NCBI RefSeq assembly: GCF_033115175.1
Contig: NC_084835.1
Coordinates: forward strand, 58,572,448-58,636,447
Source: Lepus europaeus
Taxonomy: Eukaryota; Chordata; Mammalia; Lagomorpha; Leporidae
Reading direction: 5' to 3'
Length of the DNA stretch: 64,000 nt
Below, one piece after another: positions 48,101 through 60,100 of this stretch. The notes below the pieces were generated by a model that ran no database searches, had not been told where the DNA came from, and saw only the letters and a program-made list of their open reading frames with translations. A program made the translations under genes and the position numbers. Each line of letters opens with the position of its first letter. Position 1 is the stretch's first letter.

Positions 48101-51100
48101 CTGGGACCATGATTCCTAAAAGGAAGTAGTGGCAAAATTTAAAAAATTGGAGATTTCCCTATCAGTGGAGTGCCTGGGTTCAAGGCCTGATTTGCTTCCA
48201 CTTCCAATTTTCTGCTAATACGCATTCTGAGAGGCAGCAGGTGATGCCTCAAGGAGTGGATGCCTTTTTCTACTCCTGTAGGATTCCTGGGTTGAGCTCC
48301 CAGTGCCTGGCTGCAACCTGGCCCAGGCCCAGCAGCAACCACTGCTGTCACCTGGGGAATGACCCAGAGATTGGGAGCCTGAAACTGCTCACTTGCTCGC
48401 TCGCTCGCTCTCTCTCTCTCTCTGCCCCTCGAATGAATTTACAAAGAAAAGTATTACACATTATGGAGTAATCTTGCAGTTAAGAGGCCCCAATGTCACA
48501 CTGAATGCCTGGGTTAAGATTTCTGGCCCTAGCTTCCAGACAATGCATACACTGAGAGAGGAGATGGTTCAAATAACTGGGTTCCTAGCACCCACATAAG
48601 AATTCTAGACTGAGATCCTGGCTTGTGGCTCCAACCCCTGATCCAGTCCTCACCATTGTGGCTATTTGGGGGAGTAAACCAAATGGCAAAGTACAAGCAA
48701 TCTGTTAAAACTGAGTTTCCTAAAGTTCCCAGTAAGAAAGAAATGGTAGAGAGAATCATATACTATACCCATCACACCACCAAAAAGTCATTGTTACCTA
48801 CTAATGTGCTGTCACTTTACTTAAGTGGTAAGCAACAGACACACACACACACACACAAATAAATTATGTCCTAAGTAAGGTCTTTAGGGTTTCAACTATA
48901 AACTCCCCAACCCTGGGCACAGTAAATAACCAACAATGACAGTTTTGGGGAGGTTACTGTATTTGTATTTGGTAACAAAATACAAATGAGTATAATTTCA
49001 TTACTTTTTTTTTATATAACCAACTCCTACCTTTTACTACTATATCTGTGCTATCTTATTCACAAGCTATAAACTCACTTTTTTGAATATTCTCTCCACA
49101 TCTCAGTCACAGGAAAAACTACACCAACTTCATAATGTTCACAATAACATTTGTCCTGCTCATTACTGTGACTTTATTAAGTGCTTTTTTTTAAATAAAA
49201 TCGCTTGTGTGCATTATTTAAGTACTTTGTGATGTTGCTGTAATTTTAAACATAGTTAAAAACTTCAATTCCACCTACTTCATATAACACACTCACAATA
49301 CCATCATCTGCTAGTTATCTACATTAACTTAACCAGTAATACTAGCAGACTCCCAAGTCTGTTAACTCCCTAAAACAAACCTTCTGCTTCTCTTGTTTGA
49401 ACATATGTCCCCTGGGGTCATTCTTCGTGTGATAACTGGCAGCTGTTGCAACTGTGTTGTTGATGCTGCTCATTGAAGTGACAGTCGGAGCAATCCCTGG
49501 TGGAGTTATACCCTGAGAGGCCATGGGAAACATATTCTCAGATTCGCACCAAACTCTGATTTCTCCTGCACGATACTGGAATTGACTTGACACAGAAAGC
49601 ATTAGCCTCTAAAACATTCAAATTGTACTCTATGAAAATGTATTATACACAGAAAACAGTATTAATAGCTATGTTAAAGCAAAAAGTAAAAAAACTCTGA
49701 ACTAGCTTTTTATATTATTTCCCAAAATAAAATTAGCTTTGACCTACTTGCATTACATTCAATTACTTAGTGTACAAACTTTATTAAATTTATGCTAGCT
49801 TTACAATGTCCTCAAATGAATATATTCTAAATCTAACTTTGACTTTCTTTTCCTAATACCTGTTTTTTTTGTTTGTTTGTTTTTGTTTTTTTTTTTACTA
49901 ATTAATACTTGAAAAACAAGCACTCTCATGCTTTCTTAACTTTGGTAATATTCAACCTAAATATTTTTTCCTCTGACACTCAAATACATAATGATTCATA
50001 AATTTCTTTGGTATTTAGAAACTCCCCCACCACACGTGCATACATACATCCTAGGGTCAATGAACTGCGAACATTACGAACTCCACAGTTGTCTTCCTAA
50101 CTCTTGAATGCCTTCATACAAAACTGCTGGAAGAGATTGTGAATACTTACTGCTATTCAATATGTTCTTTATCTCAACATTTTGTTTAACCACAAAATGT
50201 CTTTTTACACAAGATCTGAAATTCCTGTTTTTACAGTCTTTCAGTATTCAATGAAACACATAGTACTTTTTTAATAAAATATATAATCATCAGGGGGCCG
50301 GGCCGTGGTTCACTTGGTTAATCCTCTGCCTGCAGCACTGGCATCCCATATGGGTGCCGGGTTCTAGTCCCGGTTGCTCCTCTTCCAGTCCAGCTCTCTG
50401 CAGTGGAGGATGGCCCAAGTGCTTGGGCCCCTGCACCCGCGTGGGAGACCAGGAAGAAGCTCCTGGCTCCTGGCTTCGGACTGGCGCAGCGCCGGCCGCC
50501 ATGGCCATTTGGGGAGTGAACCAACGGCGGAAAGACCTTTCTCTCTGTCTCTCTCTCTCTCTCATTGTCTATAACTCTACCTGTCAAATAAATAAAAATA
50601 TATATATGTATATATAATCATCAGATATTATGCAGAGGAAATGCAACACATTTAAGAAATTCAAAAAATGAGTCAAGCCCTCAAAAATGCTTTTAAACTG
50701 AATAGGTTTTAAAGCTTCACTTAAAAACAGCTACATTCAACTCTAATAAAACTAGCATCACTAGTTGGACATTCATTAAGTGTCTCATAATACAGAGCTG
50801 ATAACTAGTAGAGAGCGCTGGTAATTCAGAGAACCTCATTTTATAAACCATCAACACTTCAGCATCATCTGCCTCCATCTCAGCAATGCAGGGAGCCCAC
50901 TGACCGGCTCTCAGCATAAGCCCAACTCAGTTAAGTCACTGAACTACATCCAGTCACACATGCGTTGTTCCTTAGAACATGGCCATACAGCTTAGTGTAT
51001 CTAAGGATAGTACTGGTGTATTCCTATTACTTAGGAAAAATTATTAACGGTACTTCTTTTATTCTCTGAGTTTCCTTGGTCACCCTATGTATGATCCAAA

Positions 51101-54100
51101 CCTGAGGGTAAGTTCCAAAAAGAACACACTCTAATGGTGATTCAAATAAATTAGAACTGTTTTGCCTGTAAACTAAAAATAAAAACATACACATATTCGT
51201 TTTCTACTGTTTTGGAATGTGTCAATATCCTAGAACTAAAAACATACCTAATGAGATCAAAATCAAGGAAGTAGGGTATACTTCCACGAGGTATCTACTA
51301 TAAATATCAAATTTTTCTACACTGACCATACATTCTGATGACTGATTCTTTAAAGTAAATGTAACCCAAAAAATGCTGATTATGAGACACGGTATGTTAA
51401 TTAGCTTAACTGTGGTAACCATCTCACAATATATACATATATGGAAATAAACATACAGTAAGGTAAATATGTAAGAGACTAATAACAGAATACAGATATC
51501 TCCATTGCTCTAAACACTTAAAGAAGGCTGAATACAAATACATACTCCATCCAGAATTATATTAAACTGTAAGATGTCACCAGCAACTTAAAAACTAAAT
51601 TTTTCTTAAGCTAACATACTTTTCTGTAACATGTAATTAGTATATTAAAAAGGAATATAGTATCAAAAGACTTCAAAGAGTTTGTTATATAAAAATCTAG
51701 CTATAACTAGAAAATATATTTTGTATTCTACTTTTAAAAATAACATTACCAATAGTTATCATATTGTCATTACTCTGGCACATTTGGAAATTTTTTTAGA
51801 GAGTGTCATCTTCAATCAAATTATTTAAGTCAGGATTTAGCTTCATATAGCATTTTATCAACTTATCTAAAGTAAACTAACTATATCTAGTATCACACTA
51901 CCCAATGATGCCCTAATTTCCAAATAGACAAATTTTAAACCAAAGCTAAGATACACATACAGAATGGGGATGTTAAGTCACTACCAATGGATGCTAGAAA
52001 GCAAACACTATGTCAAAGACAGTATGATTTTTAGGCAATTTAACTACTTTACCCATAGACAAAAGTGCAATGGAAATGGCCAAAAATACAGTTATATCAA
52101 CAGATATATTGATATATATAATAAAATAGATATCTTGTATGTGTTTTTATATAAACATTTTCTTGTAAGTTCTGTACTATCATGCAAACTTCAGATTTGG
52201 TGTTTTAAAAAGTTTCCTATTTTCTATAGATGATGATATGCAACATAAAACAGAAGACTTCAAAGTTGGTCACAGAATCACTAACAACCCAGATGGAACT
52301 GAATCAGTGCCAGGTTATACCAAATTCAAAGACATTTCTCAGAAATGAACATTTCTTACAGAATCCACAGGTTCATAAGCACCACAAGAAGGAGTTTAAG
52401 CAGGGTATTATTTTCAAAATACTTTTCGGGGGTCTAAATAGTCCATGAGTTAATTATGTTACATTAAATAAAAAAGAGATGCTGGGTTAAATATATTTCT
52501 TTACTATAGGTCTTCTCAGAGCCCTTAATACAGAAATAACTAGCATGATCCCTTTGGGGAGAACAGAATTTGCAGGGTTTTTTCCAAATTCATTTGACCA
52601 TAGAACTCTCCCAACCTAGTTCACTTCTGAAAATACCTTATAAAAATACAGCTGTGTTTTTCCCCTCCTTTTTTTTTTTCCTAAAAAACATATTAATCAT
52701 GTGAAGTCACCACTACTATGTTTATAGCATATAATTTTTATAAATTTGAAACAGTGACAAGTTGAAATCTTAGTCTTTTTTATATATAAAACTTGAAATG
52801 TCTGTTCCAAATACTTAATAATCTATCAAAAATGCTAATGCAAAGCAAGTGAACCATGAGATCATAACTCATATTTATGGTACTTCAGCTGGTTCATTGA
52901 AACACCTCCCATTCTCCTGAAGATCACTATTAGCTTTTGAACATCCCAAATTATCCAAGATGTTCAACAATGTACCCAGCCATAAAATGTATTCATTACC
53001 ACAAGCCATAAAATGATCAACATCATTCTATGTGCTACTCACATGATCCTACCATTAAAATTTCACATTTAAAGAAGTGCTTTCAAATGACAAATGGGTC
53101 CCCCTTTCGAATCTTGGCCAAAAGAATGGTTTGATAACAATTCTGACAACATTAAAAAATCAACCTCACCACAGTGCCCAGATTGTGGCCTTGAGATATC
53201 ATCTTCCTGAGGGAAAGCCCAGAGCTTCTCCAAGAAATGGCTGTGACTCCAGGTCCAAGTTTTGACATCAAAAAAGTTCCCAAAGGCTACCAGATCAAAA
53301 GGACTCAAGAACCAATTTAAAGACCAGCCAATCTGAGCAGCAATAATGATAATAAACTAGGAGTGACAGAGTATCACCATTATATAATGAATAGACCTAG
53401 GTCATATTTTCTCAATCTCAACTTTACTGATATTTTAAGCTGGCTTCTTTGTCGTGAAGGCTGCTATCCTATGCTTTGGAAGAAGGTGAGTGGCATCTGT
53501 GGCCTCCACCCACCATATATACACTAGAAAGTACTGACAACCAAAAATGTCTCCAGACACTGCCCTTGGGAGGCAAAGATTTTGCTCCTGGACAAAAAAC
53601 ACTCATCTACACAGTGAACTGGCTGCTCACTTCAGAAGAAAACAGACATCACATGCTTCCTTGGGAGGACACCGCCTACAAAACAGTCTTAGCCTGCCCA
53701 TCTCCACTTCCAGGAAAAACCAATCTAAATGTAATCGAGCTTCTATATCCTACTTCCAATTATAGCAAATACCAAGGACAGAAAAGAAGTGAAACCACAC
53801 TGATATAACAAGTAAAAGTCTGTGGGAAAACCTATAAGTGAATCAAGTTATTTCGAACCTATAAATTCAAGAGATTTAAGAAACCTATCACCCATAGCCA
53901 TATTTGGATTTTATTTTCATCTCAATTCAAACAAACTGCAAAAAAAAAAAAAAAAAAACTTTTTTGATGACATTTGCTAGGCAAGTTTGAATGCTGCCTG
54001 GACAGTCTGATACTAATGATATGTCAGATTTTTAAGGGTGTATTAATGGTACTATCATTAAAAACTCCTTTATCCCCTCTTTTAAAAGTCCTTTGAGAAG

Positions 54101-57100
54101 ACCAAGTGTTTAGCCTGGAAGTTAAGATGCCAAGATGCCTGCATCCCACACTCAAGTGCCTGGGTTCAATTCTCAGCTCCTGCTCCTGATTCCAACTTCC
54201 CACCAATGCAGACCCTGGAGGCAGCACTGACGACTCCTGCCACCCAATGGGAGATCTACACTGCAAAGTTCCTGGCTCCAGACTCAGCCCCAGTCATTTC
54301 AGGGACTTAGGGAGTGAGCCAGGAGACGGGAGTACTCTCTTGGTTGCTGTCTCTCAAATGAATTTAAAAGTTGGAAGATATACACTAAAATATGAGAGTG
54401 TTTCAAAATTAGTGGGAAATGGAATTAAAAGATAAGGTTATTCTAATGTGCAAATTTTTGAAATCCAGGCATAGTTTCTCCGTAATATTCCTTTTCCATC
54501 AATTTTTGAAATGCTCTCATAATTACTGATGAAATTACATAATTTCTGGGGTTTTTCTTAAAACAGTAAGTGAGATGGGAAGTAGTGGGTCCTAATGAAG
54601 TTAAGATTAACCACAAACTGGTGATCATTAAGGTTGGTCACAGGTCCACACTACTCTTGCTTACTTTTCTAAGTGTTTCCAGCTACCTACTTTTTAAAAT
54701 TAAAATAATCTTCGGAAGATATTCTCTACAATTTTATATACCTCATATTCAAGTGGTTTGATCAGTGCAATACATACTGCTCATTAAAGCTCAGAGTAAG
54801 ATATTCTCTGGAGAACTTCTAAGCTACTGAACAGTCTTTGAGTTACTAATAATATTTGCTCTGAAAAGGTTCCAGGCCCAAACTACTACTGGTCATACAC
54901 CACAGTGGGACACTCTGGAACTCCATTCAGTAATTTTTCAAGCACTAATGCAGATCCCAAACCACTTTCTTGGTTAACTATGAATTACATCTGTATGTAG
55001 ATGCATATACTTTCCTCCATGAGGCAGTAAATGGCTGGTGTCCACTTCACAGAGCTATCATTTTCATCAACAACTTCTGGTTTCGAAAGCAATGAGAGTT
55101 ACTCTTAATTAGCAGTATCAAACACCTGGGTTCCAGTCCTTTCAGACTAAAATCTCAAGTTGTCTGCTATTTAGAACATTATAAAAGACCTTATGAAAGA
55201 TCTAACTACATTTATCAAATCATGGTTAAAAGGAAAAAAAAAAAAAAAAGATAAACAATTCTAAGGAAGAAAACAGCCAGACAATGTCTTAAGTTTCCCT
55301 GGTTCCAGTAAGAAGAGTTATACAAGATATTGGTTTCCTTGCAATCGAGGAAAAAGAAAATTCCAAATGTGAAGCATTAAGCATGCCACATTTTCTGCTT
55401 TTGGAAAGTGCCTCAAAATGTATTTTAAAGGGCATCTTAAAAATTCAATAAACAATTTGACCAGCAACTAACACCCAACGCTATCAGGGACTTTTTCAAT
55501 TCAGTGTACACAATACACTAACTAGGCCTGTATATTTACCTGTATATTTTCTTTTCAATAGCTCAAATGACTGCCAGATCAAGGCAAGAGTCATGTCAGA
55601 TTATAACCAAACTCTGTCTAGTAATTCTACTTGTCCACATTATAGTGTACATTAAAGCACTGCCCTCTCCTCAAAAAAAAAAAAAAAAAAAAAAAAATCC
55701 TACCTTTCTAAGTCCCTCCCACAAACCACAGACATGATTTATAAAAACAAATTTACAACGCAGAGAGGAACAGGAAACGTAACCACAACCAACTCCATAT
55801 GTTCATAGCCTACTGGCTAATTTTTTTTTTTTTTATCTACACACATATATCCCTCAGTTCCCCAAATGGTACTCACTCACATTCATTCACACTAACCAAT
55901 AAGAAACAAAAACTATTCATTAAAGCATAAAATAAGGTACATTTTTACCTTAAACAATAAAGTAAGCAAAATACCTTGGAATATCTTAACATGGAAAATA
56001 AACTGCTTGTCCATTTAATCTTTTATCCCCCAAACTGCTGCTGGTACATAGCTGCCAAGAAGCAGTTTATAACTGTTTTTTAAATATATTTACGTATCCA
56101 AGCGTCAGTTTCATTCTAAAAAAGAATTTGAAGTGATTTAGTGGCAAAAATTTGGTAGAAATAAATGTTTCTTCCCCATCATACAGCTTGTACCTAAAAG
56201 TGACATTTTTCTTCTTGGACAAACACAATGCAAAGAAAAAAAGAATAAAGTTTTTAAAAACTCAAGTAAGCACTGAGTCTTATTGAGTACCTGAAAGGCC
56301 AAAAATAGAAGCAAACTCAATCAAAGTAACAGACAGCTCAACAACTGCCAATTTTCTTACATTTTTCTACTTACCAATTTATCATTTTCATTGGGCATTT
56401 CAAATACACATCTCAATTTAGAATCCATTAATTCATCAGGTTTTGCCTCTTTCCACTAAAATAAAAGCAAACATTAAACACAGAGGTAAGTTTCACCTCA
56501 AGGGACAACTAAAGGATGAGCAGAGCTGCTCGAAAGCACCTGTGAGAGCCTGCAGCTCCGGGGGACTGCACTGCTGTCCTCTGTAGTTATCACCTTGTCA
56601 CTGACCTTCGCTAAGGTCACAGAACCTTTACAGAACCCAAGGTCTACTACCACCACCCAGTGAAATCACACTAATATCACTGACGGTGACATCACTTTCT
56701 TCTTAACAATAGTATGGCTAATTTCCACAAAATACTACTTCAAAAGTCATTCCTGAAATTCAGGATCATCTGTAATGAACAGACTAACAATGTTTAAATT
56801 TTTAAAATTAGTTTTCTCCATTGCGAACTAAACAAAACGTTTAAATAGCATTCCCCAAAATAAATTCTGCTCAACTTCCTGCATACTTACCACAGCTTCC
56901 ATATCTGAAGTGTTTGGTGGAGCAAAAATGGTCTGTACCATAAACTTGTGTTTACTCTTTTCATTTGGATCATAGTCAAAGGGCTGTAGCATTACTAAAA
57001 AAGAAGAAAGGACACATTACATTGCCTTCTATGTGTTAGTTTACCATTTCTATTACCTCATTAATTAACACTCAAGCTTAAAAGAAAAATAGGAAGCATT

Positions 57101-60100
57101 CAAGAAATCAAAAATTAGGATACTTACACTGAGGATCCAGAATCAACTCCATGGCTCCCAATTATTTTACAACTGTCTACCTTTCTGATTTGCTATTAAG
57201 TCTTTAACAACCCACAAAATAACAAATGGCTATTAAAAAATATATGAATCTATGACTACTAAAATTAATTTGTAAAAATTTTCAAAGTTTTGCCAGCATT
57301 AATTATTATAATGTCTGTAAGCTCACATTAAAATTTAGTGTAGGGGCCAGTGCTGTGGTATATAGTTGGTAAAGCTACCACCTGCAGTGCCAATATCTCA
57401 TATGGGTGCCTGTTTGAGTCCCGGCTACTCTACTTCCAAGCCAACTCTCTGCTATGGCCTGGGAAAGTAGTAGAAAATGGCCCAAGTGCTTGGGCCTCTG
57501 CACCCTTGTGGGAGAACTGGAAGAAACCCCTGGCTCCTGGCTTCAGAATGGCACAGCTCCAGCCACTGTAGCCATCTAGGGAGTGAACCAGTGGATGGAA
57601 GACCTCTCTCTCTGCTTTCCAAATAAATAATTAAATCTTTAAAAAAAGAATGTAGTATAGAACACTGGGAGCAGGTCTCGTGCTGCAGCAAGGTAGCACG
57701 TGGTTTAGGAACACCTGCATCTGACAGAGTGCCTGAGTTTGAGTCCTATCTATTCTGCTTCAAGTCCAGCTTCCTACTAGTGTGCCTGAGAGGCAACAGC
57801 TGACAATGCAAGTTCCAGGCCCCTGCCATCTACATGAGAGACCTGGCTGGAGCGCCTGGCTACAACAGCAAGGCCTAGCCCTAGCTGTTTCAGCCATTTT
57901 GGGAAAGTGAACTAACAGTCGGAATATCCTTCCTTTCTCTGTCTCTCCTCTCTTGGTCATTCTGCCTAAAGAAACGAAGGAAGGAAAATATTTTTTAAAA
58001 ACCCTATAAACTGTTATTATTTATTAAAATAGTCATAATATAAACAGGCTTCATTTTAGTATTTGGTGGTAATTTTTAAATTAGACAACTGGGATATTTA
58101 AAGGAGAACTCATTAACTTAAACTTACTACTGTAAATTAATTATTAAATAATTTTTCTAAAATAGACTCCTTTTTTAAAGATTTTCTTTATTTATTTGAG
58201 GTAAAATTACAGACAGAAAGAGGGACAAAGAGAAAGGTCTTCCATCTGTTGGTTCACTCCCCAGATGGTTGCAAGGGCCAGAGCTGAGCTAATCCAAAGC
58301 CAAGAGCTTCTTCTGGGTCTCCCACGCAGGTGCAGGGGTCCAAGCACTTGGGCCATCTTCCATTGCTTTCCCAGGCCACAGCAGAGAGCTGGATGGGAAG
58401 AGGAACAGCCAGGATATGAACTGGCATCCATATGAGATGCCAGCACCGCAGATAGAGGTTTAGCCTTCTACACTACAGCACTGACCCCCTAAGTTAGACT
58501 TTTAAATAAACACCTACCCAAGAAGAGTTTATCAATGTTTAAATATGATTCTAAGAAAATGAAGTATACAAAGAAATCAAGTAGCCTCTTGATACCTAGA
58601 ATGTATTCTGAGAAGCCCAATACAACAAATTTTTTCTAAAGTATTTGATTTTCAGTAGACTAGGAGTTTGTGTAAGGCCCCATGTGGTATAAGTCATATA
58701 AATTTAAGTAATATAAATCCCATTTAAGACACTATAAACAATGAATCAACAATTATACAAAATATACATATGGTACTGCAAAAATTACTTCCAATGTAAT
58801 ATTAACATTATTTCTAACATCTATGTCAGCAATTTTATAAATGCAAGACATATCAAACATTTAAGAAAATCTTGGGGCGGGCATTGTGGCACAGCAGGTC
58901 AAGCCACCACTTGGAATGCTAGCATTCCATATGAGCACCAGTTCATGTCCTGGCCACTCCACTTCCAATCCAGCTCTCTACTAATGCACCTGGGAAAGCA
59001 GCGGAGGATGGTCCAAGTCTTTGAACCCATGCAAGCACATGGGAGACCCAGATGAAGCTCCTAGCTCCTGGCTTCAGCCAGACCTTTCACTAGCTGCTGT
59101 GGACATCTGAGGAGTGAACCAGCTGAAGGAAGATGTCTCCTCTCTCTGTTAACTCTTGACTTCAAATAAATAAATCTTTAAAAAAAAATTTCAAAAGACC
59201 AAATAATACAAAGAATAAATGTCATACAATATAGATAAAATAAAATTAAAGAGACCCAAAAGTAGCTCCTGGCTCCTGGCTCTGGATTGGCCCAGCTCTG
59301 GCCTAAAGCAGCCATTTGGGGAAAGAATCGGTGGATGGAAGACTTTTCTCTCTCTGCCTCTGCCTCTCTCTAACTTTGCCTTTCAAAAAAATAAATAAAT
59401 AAATCTTTATAAAAATAATAAAATAGAATTCCATTAACATTCTTGAATGAGCAATCACTGTGAACTCAAAATTAAAAGTTAAAAACAAGTTTTACCTTCA
59501 TGATGGTTTTACTCTAACATAAACAATGAAAAAAAACTCATGATTTGATACACTGGCAAAAAAAAAAAAGCACTAATTGTTTAAGCAAAAACAATTACAA
59601 AACTATAATAGCTATATGTAATACACTAGAGTTCTGAATAAGAACAAGTCACAAAAAGTGGTATTTTTCAAAGACTAAAAATAAGGGCACAGAACGTGGC
59701 AATGAGAATTAGAAATAAAGACGGAAGTTTTCAATCAATAGTTACAAAGCGGCCACACATGCCTCCCCACTACACGATGACAGGGAGAGGATGTTCATAA
59801 TAGCTTACATCATCAGCATCATCAGCATCATCATCAAAGAACATATAATAATAATAATAATAATAATAATAAAACATCATTAAAGGCAAACCAGAATAAC
59901 ATAAACAATGCTTCCCTCCAGACAAAACCCTATTAATTAAAAACCAAATTAAACATAATTATATAAAATGTCAAAAATCATAACTTCATAGATTCAGGAC
60001 ATGATTTACTACCTGAAACAGTCACAGTCGACCCTGGGTCAATAATTCCACTGTTGGGCCTCACACAGTACCGGCGAGGTGCTGTAGTCTTCACCTTGAA

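Larger units (their letters stand above)
44610..49380 (-). other. VAPA: VAPA intron between the cassette exon and exon 6
   Basis: This 4.8 kb intron holds C SINEs at 46637-46930, 48155-48440 and 48450-48700, a (CA) run near 48839-48857 and an L2-like fragment near 44855-45045. The remainder is AT-rich single-copy sequence with no visible exon. Confidence 0.8.
49513..56374 (-). other. VAPA: VAPA intron between exon 4 and the cassette exon
   Basis: This 6.9 kb intron is mostly AT-rich single-copy sequence. It holds a young C SINE (50294-50609), an old SINE (54105-54375), a palindromic MITE copy (54393-54519), a hAT fossil (53407-53608) and poly(A) runs near 53939, 55227 and 55672. No exon was seen. 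Confidence 0.85.
56995..60012 (-). other. VAPA: VAPA intron 2
   Basis: This 3.0 kb intron holds C SINEs at 57342-57645, 57665-57970, 58171-58489, 58873-59190 and 59255-59410, plus the trinucleotide repeats at 59808-59873. No exon-like open frame was seen. Confidence 0.85.
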
